This document shows, piece after piece, positions 1 through 8,494 of a stretch of DNA of 33,135 nt (positions within the stretch are counted from its first letter, which is position 1; every line of letters starts with the position of its first letter). Below the pieces are notes generated by a model that had not been told where the DNA came from, did not search any database, and worked only from the letters and a program-made list of their open reading frames with translations. Made by a program: the position numbers and the translations under genes. The DNA is from Pyrinomonadaceae bacterium (lineage in GTDB: Bacteria; Acidobacteriota; Blastocatellia; Pyrinomonadales; Pyrinomonadaceae): assembly GCA_014534425.1 (NCBI GenBank), contig JACVRN010000046.1, forward strand, positions 1 to 33,135. The letters are read 5' to 3'.

Positions 1-350
1 ACGGTCGGGGGCAGCGGGCCGAACTTGCGCAGGAAAGTGCCGAATGGCCGCTCTGCGCGGGCCTGCTGCGGCTGCTCCGCGTCCGGCACGCGCTCGCCGC
101 GAATGCAGAGCCTATCATTATTCAGGCTGATGTCCAGAGCCTCGCGGCTCACGCCCGGCAGGTCAACCACAATCAGGTACTCCTCCTCCCGGTTGTAAAC
201 GTCTGCCGTGGGCGTCCAGTCGGCGCGCTCTATCTCTGCGCCCTCCTCACCATCTTCGCGCGCACGCCTCTGCGCCGCCTCATCAAACAGGCGATTCATC
301 CTATCCTGCAATGCAACCAAATCTCGCAAAGGGTCCCAGTACTGAGCCAT
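1..350 (-). CDS. Hsp20/alpha-crystallin small heat-shock protein (partial, C-terminus outside window)
   Basis: Holdase chaperone of the small heat-shock family. The reading frame from the ATG at 350 begins MAQYWDPLRDLVALQDRMNR, the typical Hsp20 N-terminus, and runs into an alpha-crystallin domain (VDLPGVSREALDIS, then LCIRGER). About 116 residues are visible and the frame is open at the window edge, so the C-terminal IxI tail is not seen. It starts 13 nt after the clpB stop and is probably the third gene of the hsp20-clpB-hsp20 operon. It is clearly diverged from the other Hsp20 at 3058-3591, so the two may form different oligomers. Confidence 0.93.
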   Translation of the reverse strand, partial: MAQYWDPLRDLVALQDRMNRLFDEAAQRRAREDGEEGAEIERADWTPTADVYNREEEYLIVVDLPGVSREALDISLNNDRLCIRGERVPDAEQPQQARAERPFGTFLRKFGPLPPT

Positions 351-363
351 AAACAACTCCAAG

Positions 364-2961
364 TTATGCTGCCGCAGCAGCCGTCTCGGTTGAGAATTTC
401 ATCTTGTCGCCGTCGGCTGAGACGCGTATGGTCTGTCCGGGCGCAACTTCGCCGCGCAGGAGACGCACTGCGAGCGGATTTTGAATGAGCGTCTGTATGG
501 CTCGCTTCAAGGGCCTCGCTCCGTAAGCAGGGTCGTAGCCTTCGCGCGCCAGAAGCTCTTTCGCGGAATCGTCCAGGACAAGAGTGATGTTGCGCTCATT
601 CAACATCTGACGCAAGCGCTCAAGCTGCACGTCTATGATTTCGGAAATCTGCTCGCGCGACAATTGACGGAAGATGACTATGTCGTCGATGCGGTTCAGA
701 AACTCCGGCTTGAAGTGCAGGCGAAGAATCTCCGCGACCGCCGCGCGTATCTGCTTCTCGTCGCCTTCGGCAGCCTGAATCTCCCGCGAGCCTAAATTCG
801 AGGTCATAATCAGCACGGTGTTTTTGAAATCAACCGTGCGCCCCTTTGAATCCGTCAAACGCCCGTCGTCCAGAATCTGCAACAGCACGTTGAAGACATC
901 CGGGTGCGCCTTCTCTATCTCGTCAAAGAGGATGACCGCGTAGGGACGACGACGCACAGCTTCCGTCAACTGCCCGCCCTCTTCATAACCGACATAGCCC
1001 GGAGGCGCGCCAATCATGCGCGCGACCGCGTGCTTCTCCATGTACTCGGACATATCCAGGCGCACCATCGCGCGCTCGTCATCGAAGAGAAACTCCGCGA
1101 GCGCGCGGGCCGTCTCGGTTTTACCGACGCCCGTGGGGCCTAAGAAGATGAAAGAGCCTACGGGGCGATTGGGGTCTTGAAGCCCCGCACGCGCGCGACG
1201 CACTGCGTTAGAGACAGCCGTCAAAGCTTCGTCCTGGCCTATGACGCGATTACGCAGCCGCTCTTCCATAGAGACGAGCTTCTGCATCTCGCCTTCCAGC
1301 ATCTTCGAAACGGGGATGCCAGTCCAACGCGCCACCACGTCGGCCACATCCTCTTCGTCAACCTCTTCCTTGAGCATCACGCCGTCCGATTGCAACTCCT
1401 GCAAGCGCGTCTGCTCATTTGTGAGCGTGCGCTCAAGCTCTGGAATCTTGCCGTACTGAAGCTCAGCCGCACGCGCAAGGTCGCCAGCGTTTCTGGCCTG
1501 CTCAAGCTGAAGCTTTAACTGCTCAAGCTCGTTCTTGGCTGTACGCATCTTTTCGATCTCTTCCTTCTCCGACTGCCACTTGGCCTTCATGGCAGAGGAT
1601 TTCTCTTTGAGATCGGCTATGCGCTGCTCTATGTCTTTGAGGCGAGCGAGCGAGCGTTCGTCCTCTTCGCGCTGTAGAGCCTGGCGTTCGATTTCAAGTT
1701 GAAGAATCTCTCGCTCAAGCTGGTCTATCTCCTGCGGCAGAGAATCAATCTCTATACGCAGGCGCGAAGCCGCCTCGTCAATCAGGTCTATGGCCTTGTC
1801 CGGCAGGAAGCGGTCTGTGATGTAACGGTTCGAGAGCGTGGCGGCTGCGACAATAGCGCTGTCCTTGATACGCACGCCATGATGCACCTCGTAGCGCTCC
1901 TTAAGCCCGCGAAGAATCGCAATCGTGTCTTCGACCGAAGGCTCGCCCACGTAAACCTGCTGGAAGCGGCGCTCAAGCGCTGCGTCCTTTTCTATGTGCT
2001 TCTTGTACTCGGCCAGTGTAGTCGCGCCGACGCAGCGCAACTCGCCGCGAGCGAGCGCGGGCTTCAACATGTTCGAGGCGTCAATAGCGCCCTCAGCAGC
2101 GCCCGCGCCAACCAGCGTGTGAAGCTCGTCAATGAAGAGCACAATCTGTCCCTGCGCGTTCTCAATCTCTTTCAAAACAGCTTTAAGACGGTCTTCGAAC
2201 TCGCCCCTGTATTTCGCGCCCGCGAGCATGGAGCCGAGGTCTAAACCTACCAACCGCTTGTTGCGAAGCGTTTCCGGCACGTCGCCGGAGACAATGCGTT
2301 GCGCCAAGCCTTCGACGATGGCGGTCTTTCCCACGCCGGGTTCGCCTATCAACACGGGATTGTTTTTCGTGCGCCGCGAGAGAACCTGAATCGTGCGGCG
2401 TATCTCGTCATCGCGCCCTATCACAGGGTCTAGCTTTCCCTGACGCGCAAGCTCCGTCAAATCCTTGGCGTACTTGGAGAGAGCCTGATAATTCGCTTCT
2501 GCGTTCTGATCCGTGATGCGTGCGCCGCCACGCATCTGCTCTATCACCTTCAAGAGGTCGTCGCGCGTGACGCCGTGCTGGCGCAGGATTTTCCCTGCCT
2601 GCCCGTCCTTCTCATCAGCAATAGCCAGCAGCAGATGCTCCGTAGAGATGTACTCGTCCTGCATGCTTTCGGCCTGCTTCTGCGAGGCCGCAAAGACCTG
2701 GCTGAGACGCGGGCTGAAGTACTGCTGCGGCGCGCCCTGAACTTTGGGAAAGCGCGCGACTGCCGCCTGCGTGTCATTAAGTACGACCTGCACGTTCGCG
2801 CCGAGTTTGCCGAGCAGTGGGCGCACAGTCCCCTCCGGCTGCTCAAGCATGGCGAAGAGCAAGTGCTCCGGCTCTACCTGCTGGTTCTGATTGCGCTCTG
2901 CCGCCTCTATCGCCGATTGGATAGCCTCCTGGCCGCGCAGTGTGTAACGATCTAAACGCAT
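364..2961 (-). CDS. clpB: ATP-dependent disaggregase ClpB (Hsp104/Hsp100)
   Basis: Cytoplasmic AAA+ disaggregase that works with DnaK to pull proteins out of aggregates. The 865 residues match full-length ClpB. They show the N-terminal Clp repeat domain (about 1-145), the first AAA+ module with Walker A GEPGVGKT at 206-213 and Walker B LFIDELH, a long charged coiled-coil middle domain (about 405-530), and a second module with GPTGVGKT and [15 protein letters not shown]. The end carries the ClpB-type small domain ([14 protein letters not shown]). The coiled-coil middle domain and absence of an IGF/IGL loop argue for ClpB rather than ClpA or ClpC. It lies between two hsp20 genes, all on the minus strand. 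A hairpin at 2993-3034 upstream may tune read-through from the first hsp20. Confidence 0.98.
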   Translation of the reverse strand: MRLDRYTLRGQEAIQSAIEAAERNQNQQVEPEHLLFAMLEQPEGTVRPLLGKLGANVQVVLNDTQAAVARFPKVQGAPQQYFSPRLSQVFAASQKQAESMQDEYISTEHLLLAIADEKDGQAGKILRQHGVTRDDLLKVIEQMRGGARITDQNAEANYQALSKYAKDLTELARQGKLDPVIGRDDEIRRTIQVLSRRTKNNPVLIGEPGVGKTAIVEGLAQRIVSGDVPETLRNKRLVGLDLGSMLAGAKYRGEFEDRLKAVLKEIENAQGQIVLFIDELHTLVGAGAAEGAIDASNMLKPALARGELRCVGATTLAEYKKHIEKDAALERRFQQVYVGEPSVEDTIAILRGLKERYEVHHGVRIKDSAIVAAATLSNRYITDRFLPDKAIDLIDEAASRLRIEIDSLPQEIDQLEREILQLEIERQALQREEDERSLARLKDIEQRIADLKEKSSAMKAKWQSEKEEIEKMRTAKNELEQLKLQLEQARNAGDLARAAELQYGKIPELERTLTNEQTRLQELQSDGVMLKEEVDEEDVADVVARWTGIPVSKMLEGEMQKLVSMEERLRNRVIGQDEALTAVSNAVRRARAGLQDPNRPVGSFIFLGPTGVGKTETARALAEFLFDDERAMVRLDMSEYMEKHAVARMIGAPPGYVGYEEGGQLTEAVRRRPYAVILFDEIEKAHPDVFNVLLQILDDGRLTDSKGRTVDFKNTVLIMTSNLGSREIQAAEGDEKQIRAAVAEILRLHFKPEFLNRIDDIVIFRQLSREQISEIIDVQLERLRQMLNERNITLVLDDSAKELLAREGYDPAYGARPLKRAIQTLIQNPLAVRLLRGEVAPGQTIRVSADGDKMKFSTETAAAAA

Positions 2962-2992
2962 TGCTTTCGTGCCTTATAACTTGAGTATAAAA

Positions 2993-3034
2993 GCGGAGCG
3001 GCTCAGGAAGCTTTCCGCAAAGAGCCTGCTCCGC
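2993..3034 (-). terminator. Hairpin between hsp20 and clpB, possible attenuator
   Basis: On the minus strand GCGGAGC and GGCTC (one-base bulge between them) pair with GAGCC and GCTCCGC, giving a 12-bp stem followed by TTTTATA. It sits in the 96-nt gap between the hsp20 stop and the clpB start. The short U-run suggests partial termination or an RNA processing/stability element that makes more hsp20 than clpB message. That role is inference. Confidence 0.6.
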
Positions 3035-3057
3035 CCTTAAACTGAAACCCCTTGAAA

Positions 3058-3591
3058 TTAACGAGCAGCCGTAGTGGCTTTCTTGCTCTCGCCGCTCGTA
3101 CCCGACTGGGCCTTGGCCTCTATGGTGCGCGGCTGAGCGGTTTCGCTTTCACCCTTAATCTCTATGCGACGCGCCTTGACCTCTTCGCGCTTGGGCAGCG
3201 TGACGCGCAGCACGCCATTCTTGTACTCGGCGGTTGCGCCTTCTGCCGAAACGGTCTGCGGCAGCGTAAATGAGCGGGTGAAGGTGCCGTAAGCGCGCTC
3301 TACTCGATGATAGTTGTCGCCGTCGTCCTTCTTCTCGAACTTGCGCTCGCCGCGCAGGGTGATGATGTTATTCTCAATCGAAAGGTCGAAATCCTCCCGA
3401 TTCATCCCCGGCAACTCGGCTTCAAGCACTATCTGATCCTTGTTCTCGTAGATGTCCACGTTCGGCATCCAGGCCCCGCGCGCAATCCCCTCGTCGTCAA
3501 AAGCGCGCGACAGATTGGTCGAAAAGAGGCGATTTACCTCGTCCTGCAAACTACGCAAATCACGGAATGGGTCGTAACGAACTATGCTCAT
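3058..3591 (-). CDS. Hsp20/alpha-crystallin small heat-shock protein
   Basis: Holdase chaperone, 177 residues. It starts MSIVRYDPFRDLRSLQDEVN, has the alpha-crystallin domain at about residues 45-140 (AELPGMNREDFDLS, ITLRGER, YGTFTRSFTLP, GVLRVTLPKRE) and then the conserved IxI tail as RRIEIKG. The remaining C-terminus is a low-complexity Ser/Thr/Ala/Lys stretch, longer than in most family members. The start has a strong Shine-Dalgarno AAGGAGG ten bases upstream. It is the first gene of the hsp20-clpB-hsp20 operon, driven by the promoter at 3680-3708, with a structured leader between them. Confidence 0.97.
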   Translation of the reverse strand: MSIVRYDPFRDLRSLQDEVNRLFSTNLSRAFDDEGIARGAWMPNVDIYENKDQIVLEAELPGMNREDFDLSIENNIITLRGERKFEKKDDGDNYHRVERAYGTFTRSFTLPQTVSAEGATAEYKNGVLRVTLPKREEVKARRIEIKGESETAQPRTIEAKAQSGTSGESKKATTAAR

Positions 3592-3603
3592 ATCTCAAAT
3601 TCC

Positions 3604-3672
3604 TCCTTAAAACAGTCGCTCAGGGCAGCAGTAAAAGGTTTAAGGATTAAGAGAATGTTCGGCTGCTGAGCG
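3604..3672 (-). promoter_or_regulatory. Structured hsp20 5' leader, candidate SD-sequestering pseudoknot
   Basis: The predicted transcript starts around 3673 and immediately forms a stem: 3662-3672 pairs with 3617-3629 (7 bp plus 4 bp around a two-base bulge). The loop carries TCCTTAAA (minus strand of 3639-3646), exactly complementary to TTTAAGGA (minus strand of 3604-3611), which includes five bases of the Shine-Dalgarno. Loop-to-SD pairing would make an H-type pseudoknot over the ribosome site. Small heat-shock genes are the classic hosts of RNA thermometers. This layout is unlike ROSE or fourU elements, so the thermosensing role is inference. Confidence 0.45.
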
Positions 3673-3679
3673 TGATGGA

Positions 3680-3708
3680 ATAATAAAGGTTGAGTCCCTC
3701 TTTGTCAA
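3680..3708 (-). promoter_or_regulatory. Sigma70-type promoter of the hsp20-clpB-hsp20 operon
   Basis: On the minus strand, TTGACA (3708-3703) and TATTAT (3685-3680) are separated by 17 bases, a near-consensus housekeeping promoter. I see no CIRCE inverted repeat and no sigma32-type -10 (CCCCAT). Heat control, if any, would therefore come from the leader or from an unrecognised operator. Confidence 0.75.
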
Positions 3709-3927
3709 GTCCCAAATCGCTCCTCCTGCCCCTACGAGATTCCGTAAAAGATTCGGAATGGGCCAAGCTATCAGATAATATAATTTGCTAAATCCTACGA
3801 CCAGGCGTATATACTTAGCTTAAGAAGGAACTTTGGCGGCTATAGTTCGTATTATGCCTTGAACCCCTTATTTTTTAGACTTACGGCGTGCGCGGTTTTA
3901 CTTTATTGACAGGAGCGTACAAGGGAT
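3709..3927. other. Divergent intergenic region (hsp20 operon / DUF1272 operon)
   Basis: AT-richer spacer with no credible gene. It holds a perfect TATAAT on the plus strand at 3779-3784, without a convincing -35. A TTGACA at 3906-3911 lies too close to the 3928 start to be its promoter. The promoter of the DUF1272 operon must be in here but I cannot place it. Confidence 0.4.
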
Positions 3928-4167
3928 ATGGCCCTGCAACTGAAGAGTCACTGCGAAAGATGCGGGCAGGGGATTGCCCGTCACGAAAAGGCTTATATAT
4001 GCGTTTACGAATGCACTTTTTGCCATGCCTGTACCCTTTGGATGGGCTTCGTCTGTCCGAACTGCGGGGGCGAACTGGTGCGCCGCCCCAGGCCGAAGGG
4101 CGCGGAAAACGAGACGGAGCAGGCAGATCAGGCCCCTGCGGATAGCTGTGGAGTAATGAGTAGATGA
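3928..4167 (+). CDS. DUF1272 zinc-ribbon-like small protein
   Basis: A 79-residue cysteine-rich protein of the DUF1272 family, whose biochemical role is unknown. The core shows four CxxC-like pairs: CERC, then YECTFCHAC, and VCPNCGGELVRRP, the last being the family signature. It is probably a zinc-binding fold. The tail after residue 60 is a charged linker. The start ATG at 3928 is preceded by AAGGGAT. Its stop overlaps the start of the Lrp-type regulator through ATGA, so the two are translationally coupled and it may be a small partner of the regulator or exporter. Two other frames across this stretch are open but lack the cysteine pattern. Confidence 0.85.
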   Translation: MALQLKSHCERCGQGIARHEKAYICVYECTFCHACTLWMGFVCPNCGGELVRRPRPKGAENETEQADQAPADSCGVMSR

Positions 4168-4646
4168 TTGATGAAAAGGACGCGCGCATCCTGGAGTTGC
4201 TGCAAAAGGATGGGCGCATGACGAATGTCGATATAGCGCGAGCTGTGGAATTGACGCCCTCTGCGACGCTTGAGCGGGTCAGGAAGCTGGAGGAGCGCGG
4301 CTTTATAAAGGGCTATACGGCAACACTTGACCCGCACGCGCTGGGGTTGGGGCTGATGGCGTTCATCTTCGTGCGTGTGGATGACAAGAACGACACGCTC
4401 GGCTGTGCGGAGCAGACGGCAGAAGAGATTGCGGCGCTCCCTTCCGTGCAGGAACTTCATCACCTGGCGGGCGAGGACTGTTTTCTGGTCAAGGTGCGTG
4501 CGCGCGACACGGACGACCTTTACAGAATCCTGAAAGAGGAGTTCGGGCCGTTCAAGGCGATTCGCTCTACTAGGACGACTATCGTGTTGAAGACGGTCAA
4601 GGAGACTCAGCACTTGGCGGTCGGCGAAAAAGGCGGTGGGGAATGA
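4164..4646 (+). CDS. Lrp/AsnC family transcriptional regulator
   Basis: One-component amino-acid-responsive DNA-binding regulator, 160 residues. The N-terminal winged helix-turn-helix (about 3-60) reads IDEKDARILELLQKDGRMTN, then a recognition helix in LTPSATLERVRKLEERG. The C-terminal RAM ligand-binding domain (about 68-145) includes VQELHHLAGEDCFLVKVR and a final strand with RTTIVLKTVKE. It overlaps DUF1272 upstream and the EamA exporter downstream by 4 bp each (ATGA). Lrp-type genes next to EamA or LysE exporters commonly control them in response to the exported amino acid; the substrate is not readable here. Confidence 0.95.
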   Translation: MIDEKDARILELLQKDGRMTNVDIARAVELTPSATLERVRKLEERGFIKGYTATLDPHALGLGLMAFIFVRVDDKNDTLGCAEQTAEEIAALPSVQELHHLAGEDCFLVKVRARDTDDLYRILKEEFGPFKAIRSTRTTIVLKTVKETQHLAVGEKGGGE

Positions 4647-5611
4647 GTTCAGGCAAGGAAAAATTCAAGCCTCTGGCGGCGTGGGCTGCGGTCTGCTTCT
4701 TCTGGGGCACAACTTATCTGGCTATACGCGTAGGGTTGGAGACTCTGCCTCCGACGCTCTTTGCGGGGTTGAGATTTCTGACGGCGGGCGTGCTCCTTTT
4801 CGTAATTGTGCGGGCCTGGACGCATAGCGCGCGTCTGCCGAAGGGGAGAGAGTGGTTCGATCAAGTGATAATCGGGCTTGCGCTCCTTGGCGTGGGCAAC
4901 GGCTTGGTAGTGTGGGCTGAGCAGTGGGTGCCTAGCGGGCCTGCGGCTTTGCTGGTGGCTACGAGTCCCTTCTGGGTGATGGGGCTTGAGAGAACCCTGC
5001 GCGAAGGCGAGCGCCTACAGGGGCGTGCCATAGCGGGATTGTTGATAGGCTTCGGAGGGCTGGCCCTGCTGGTTGCGCCGAACCTTTATGGGACGACGGG
5101 CGCAGGCGCAAGCTACCTGTGGGGAATGCTGGCGCTTCAGGCCGCGTGCGCTTCCTGGTCAGTAGGCTCCGTCTATGCGAAGCATCACCCGACGGGAGTT
5201 GCGCCTTTGATGGGCGCGGCGATTCAGATGCTGGTGGCGGGCGCGGCCATGACGTTGATAGGAGTCGCGCTAGGCGAATGGAACGAGCTTCATTTCAGCA
5301 CACGCTCTCTGAGCGCTTTCGCTTACCTGATAGTGTTCGGCTCCATAGTGGCGTACGGCTCTTACACCTATGCCGTGCAGAAGCTGCCGCTCTCGCTCGT
5401 TTCCACTTACTCGTACATCAACCCTGTAATCGCAGTCCTGCTGGGCTGGCTGATACTCAGCGAGCCGTTGGGCTGGCGTGTGATGACAGCGATGCTGGTC
5501 ATCCTGTGCGGCGTGATGATGGTGAAGAGCGGTCGCGGAAGATTAAGGAAGGACGCCGCCAGGAAAAGCTCTCTGGCAAAAGAAGAGGGAAAAGTTCTGA
5601 GGGCTGCTTGA
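4643..5611 (+). CDS. EamA-family (DMT superfamily) metabolite exporter
   Basis: Ten-helix inner-membrane transporter, 322 residues, with two EamA repeats (about 10-140 and 155-295). Family landmarks include AVCFFWGTTYLAIRVGLE in helix 1, FAGLRFLTAG in helix 2, WVPSGPAALLVATSPFW in the middle of repeat 1, and SLVSTYSYINPVIAVLLGW near the end, close to YedA-like members. The last 30 residues are a basic cytoplasmic tail. The start overlaps the Lrp-type regulator by ATGA, so it is probably an amino-acid or drug exporter controlled by that regulator. The substrate cannot be told from sequence. Confidence 0.94.
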   Translation: MSSGKEKFKPLAAWAAVCFFWGTTYLAIRVGLETLPPTLFAGLRFLTAGVLLFVIVRAWTHSARLPKGREWFDQVIIGLALLGVGNGLVVWAEQWVPSGPAALLVATSPFWVMGLERTLREGERLQGRAIAGLLIGFGGLALLVAPNLYGTTGAGASYLWGMLALQAACASWSVGSVYAKHHPTGVAPLMGAAIQMLVAGAAMTLIGVALGEWNELHFSTRSLSAFAYLIVFGSIVAYGSYTYAVQKLPLSLVSTYSYINPVIAVLLGWLILSEPLGWRVMTAMLVILCGVMMVKSGRGRLRKDAARKSSLAKEEGKVLRAA

Positions 5612-5612
5612 A

Positions 5613-5651
5613 AGAACAGGTCAGTACTACTTTGCGGTACTGACCTGTTCT
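5613..5651. terminator. Convergent intergenic hairpin, 15-bp perfect stem
   Basis: AGAACAGGTCAGTAC (5613-5627) pairs perfectly with 5637-5651 around a 9-base loop. It begins two bases after the exporter stop and ends 11 bases before the stop of the convergent gene. There is no U-run on either side, so it may act as an RNA 3'-end stabiliser or Rho-assisted terminator rather than a classic intrinsic one. Confidence 0.65.
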
Positions 5652-5661
5652 GCTAATCGCA

Positions 5662-6162
5662 CTAATCCGCGTATTGCTTGAGTGATTTTTTGAAGGCGAG
5701 ATAGGTCTGTCGGTACTTGTTGTAGACGGTCTGATTCCTGTACTTGATGCCGAAGACGGTGCGGTTGTTGGTGTTGGTGTTCTCGGTATCTTCTATAGAG
5801 CGCTGGTAGCTTCCGTCTTTAGCGCGAATGGTGACGCGCCTGATTTTGATGCCCGCGTTCGTCTGCGTGTCCTGCGAGACGTACTGTTCCGTAGCTTCGT
5901 TAATCTCTATGTCCGTAGGCTCGCCGTTCCAGATGGGCGAGTAGACGTAGAACTCTACGCTGCCGTCGGGCGCAGTGAAGAAGGCTGAGTCCGGGTTCTG
6001 GTCGCTGCGAAGCGACGGGCGAGGGCGAAATCCTGCCGGGTATTTGATGTCGAAATAAGCTCCCTTAAAGGTCAGCCACTTCGCCTGAGACGCATCGGCA
6101 GCGTTCGTCCAAGCTGCGGCGCTTATGATGAGCGCAAGTAAAAAGAGCGTAACGGTTCTCAT
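5662..6162 (-). CDS. Small secreted protein of unknown function
   Basis: A 166-residue exported protein that I do not recognise. The start at 6162 is chosen because AGGAGA lies at the right distance and a clean signal peptide follows immediately (MRTVTLFLLALIISAAAW, cleavage near NAADA). A longer frame to 6249 would run into the coding part of the upstream gene. The mature part is a single small domain containing FKGAYFDIKYPAGFRP, similar in feel to PsbP/DUF1795-like domains that describe a fitted profile plus a user error value. That resemblance is weak. It starts 17 nt after the membrane-protein gene and is probably the last gene of the MscS operon. Confidence 0.8.
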   Translation of the reverse strand: MRTVTLFLLALIISAAAWTNAADASQAKWLTFKGAYFDIKYPAGFRPRPSLRSDQNPDSAFFTAPDGSVEFYVYSPIWNGEPTDIEINEATEQYVSQDTQTNAGIKIRRVTIRAKDGSYQRSIEDTENTNTNNRTVFGIKYRNQTVYNKYRQTYLAFKKSLKQYAD

Positions 6163-6179
6163 TTCGAATTTCTCCTGAT

Positions 6180-6902
6180 TCAAAATCCTGCCGGTGGTGG
6201 CGGCGGCTGAGGGGCGGGCGCAAACGCCTGACGATAAGCGATTGACCACGCCGCATAATGCAGGGGCAGAACAAAAAGCGCCCCTACATAACAGGCCAGC
6301 ACGCCCAAGAAGCTGAGAGCCATCATCATCAGCACCAGCCCCAGAACGCCGCCCAGGTTGGCGGTCGCGGCCCTGAAGCTGACCTTGATGGCGTCAATGC
6401 CTGAAAGCCCTCTATCAACTATGAGCGGATAAGTGAAGATAAAGAATACCGCCTCGGCCAGGCTGATGAACATTATCAGCAGCATGACGACCGAGAAGGC
6501 TGCGAAAAATGGAACCATGTCGGGCGGCGCGCCACGGCGACTGCTCCTGATAGCCGAAAAGTACAAGGGGAACATGATGGCGTAGCTCGGAAGCAGAATC
6601 AGCAGCACCGGCACGACCTGTATGAGCGCGGCTATGAGACCGTCTTTGAAGTAGTCAAAGCCTTTGAAGAGCATGTCGAACTGAACCGGCTCGCCTCTCT
6701 GGCGACGCAGGAGCGTCAGGTAAAGACCGCACATCATAGGCCCAAGCAGTATTCCCATGGGAACTGCGCTGCCTATGAAGAGGGCTAAAAATGTCATGCC
6801 CATAAAGAGCCAGTACTGATCCTTTATCAAGTCCCATCCGCCGCGAAGACATTCCATGGGCCTGACTGCGCCGCGATTGAATACGGGTAGACTCGCGCTC
6901 AT
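6180..6902 (-). CDS. Polytopic membrane protein, DUF975/YciC-like
   Basis: A 240-residue inner-membrane protein with about five or six hydrophobic helices. Examples are FMGMTFLALFIGSAVPMGIL and a long GVLGLVLMMMALSFLGVLAC. The arrangement of a cytoplasmic N-terminus with GGWDLIKDQYW, paired helices, and a closing Pro-rich tail (QPPPPPAGF) resembles DUF975 or glycerophosphodiester-phosphodiesterase membrane-domain proteins. I infer only the class. It has a good ribosome site (GGAGG) and follows the MscS channel by 54 nt in the same direction. The context suggests an envelope or osmotic role but nothing shows it directly. Confidence 0.82.
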   Translation of the reverse strand: MSASLPVFNRGAVRPMECLRGGWDLIKDQYWLFMGMTFLALFIGSAVPMGILLGPMMCGLYLTLLRRQRGEPVQFDMLFKGFDYFKDGLIAALIQVVPVLLILLPSYAIMFPLYFSAIRSSRRGAPPDMVPFFAAFSVVMLLIMFISLAEAVFFIFTYPLIVDRGLSGIDAIKVSFRAATANLGGVLGLVLMMMALSFLGVLACYVGALFVLPLHYAAWSIAYRQAFAPAPQPPPPPAGF

Positions 6903-6956
6903 AGTTTGCTAACCCTCCTACGAAATTAACTCTGCTTGAAAGTGCGCGATGCCGGA

Positions 6957-8402
6957 CTAGCTCATGCCGAAAAAGCGCTTGATAGAACTGATAAGCCCTG
7001 CGGACTCTTCCGCGTGACGCTCTGCGTCCTCCTGCTTGGCGGTCAATCCTATGCGCCGTTCTGCGATGATGTGGCTCAGGGCTTCAACCAGATCGGGATT
7101 GGTGTCGAAGAGATGCTTCATGGCCTGATGCCCTATCTCAAGCACCTCAGTTTCTTCCATAGCGATGACGTTGGCCGTGCGCGGCTCGCCCGTAAAGAGT
7201 GCCATTTCGCCGAAGAAGTCCCCGTCTTTCAAAACGGCCACGATGCGAGACCTGCCGTTGTCTGAAATCTGCACGCTCACGCGACCGTTGTGAACCACGA
7301 ACATGCTTGCGCCTTCGTCGCCCGCGCGTATGACGGTCTCGCCGGGCGCGAAGACGTGCCGCATGGAAGCACTAGCAAGCTGCTTTATCTCCTTTTCGGT
7401 CAGGGGCGCGAAGATGTCTACGGCTGCGAGTCTCTCTATCAACCCTTCGGCGTGCGTGGCCTCGCCGTTCGTCGCGCTCTCAAGATAGAGCGTGCGAGTC
7501 GGAAAAGCGAAGCTCAAGCCTGCGCGGCGGAAAGCGTACCAGATTCTCTGGCGCACGAGCGCGTCCGTGTCGTTGAACTTCGCGTAATCTTCCAGCCAGT
7601 ATTTGACTTCGTAATCAACGCTGCTGTCGTTGAAATTGCGTATGCGAACCACCGGCGTCATGCGCTGCGAAACATTGTCGGCCTCGCGCACTGCCTCGCG
7701 CACGACGTGTATGGTCTTGGCCGGAGAGTCGGAGTAGAGCGTGCCGAAGAAGACTATGCGCGCGTTCAGATTCTCGCGCGGCGCGACCTCTATAGCTTCT
7801 TTGGCAGCGCTCGAATTGCTGATGAGGACGATGCGATTGGTAAAGGTTCTGATTTTTATGCCGCGCCACGTAATCTCTTCTACCACGCCCGTCCATTGGC
7901 CCACAGTGATAACGTCTCCGACCTGAAAAGGCTTGTCCGCCTGAAGCGAGATGCCCGCGAAGAGATTGCCGAGGGTTTCCTGCAAAGCGAGACCTATGAT
8001 GACGCCGAAGATGGCCGAGGTGGTAAAGAGCGCGCCAATGTCTACGCTTGGGTAGAACCACTTGAAGATGATAACGAAGCCTATGATGTAGGCGATGATG
8101 GAAAAGATATTGCGTACGAGGCTAGGCGCTTCGTAGCCTCTGCGCGCCTTAAACCCCAGGCCGAAGATAAGCTCGCCCATCGCTCGGACGACGACAATAG
8201 CGAGCAGCATCCAGAGGACAATCTTCGTGATGTTGAGTATGTGATCCTGCGGCGCTGCCTGGTTCTGAGGCAGGATTAGATAGTCGCTCAGCACCAGCCC
8301 CAGATTGAGGTTGTAAACCAGGTAGAGCGCCAGCACCGCCAGCAGCGTTACCACCAGGTATGCAATCGGCTTTCTTAAACGGGAACGACGCGCAGCAGCC
8401 AT
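6957..8402 (-). CDS. MscS-family mechanosensitive channel with C-terminal cyclic-nucleotide-binding domain
   Basis: Inner-membrane channel, 481 residues. Helices lie at about 11-31, 56-78 and 96-120. The pore helix and beta-domain start is at about 128-165 (IFGVIIGLALQETLGNLFAG, then DKPFQVGDVI), with the MscS beta domain following (GVVEEITWRGIKIRTF). Residues about 320-445 form a cNMP-binding domain with the phosphate-binding cassette FGEMALFTGEPRTANV. This matches the bacterial cyclic-nucleotide-gated (bCNG) branch of MscS, where ligand rather than tension may dominate gating; which nucleotide binds is unknown. It is the first gene of a three-gene unit with a membrane protein and a secreted protein. 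Confidence 0.95.
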   Translation of the reverse strand: MAAARRSRLRKPIAYLVVTLLAVLALYLVYNLNLGLVLSDYLILPQNQAAPQDHILNITKIVLWMLLAIVVVRAMGELIFGLGFKARRGYEAPSLVRNIFSIIAYIIGFVIIFKWFYPSVDIGALFTTSAIFGVIIGLALQETLGNLFAGISLQADKPFQVGDVITVGQWTGVVEEITWRGIKIRTFTNRIVLISNSSAAKEAIEVAPRENLNARIVFFGTLYSDSPAKTIHVVREAVREADNVSQRMTPVVRIRNFNDSSVDYEVKYWLEDYAKFNDTDALVRQRIWYAFRRAGLSFAFPTRTLYLESATNGEATHAEGLIERLAAVDIFAPLTEKEIKQLASASMRHVFAPGETVIRAGDEGASMFVVHNGRVSVQISDNGRSRIVAVLKDGDFFGEMALFTGEPRTANVIAMEETEVLEIGHQAMKHLFDTNPDLVEALSHIIAERRIGLTAKQEDAERHAEESAGLISSIKRFFGMS

Positions 8403-8494
8403 AGGGATTCAAGCTCGCAAGGCAAGCAGAAGGTCAAGAGTGCTTTTGATAGCCCCTAATTTTTATCATTAACGCGCGCCATTTGCGAGAGGAA

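Noticed and set aside
3592-3927. CIRCE (HrcA) operator in front of the heat-shock operon
   Set aside because: Looked for TTAGCACTC/GAGTGCTAA halves and found none.
7290-8279. A 329-codon plus-strand frame antisense to the MscS channel
   Set aside because: The minus frame has clear MscS and cNMP motifs; this one has none and no ribosome site.
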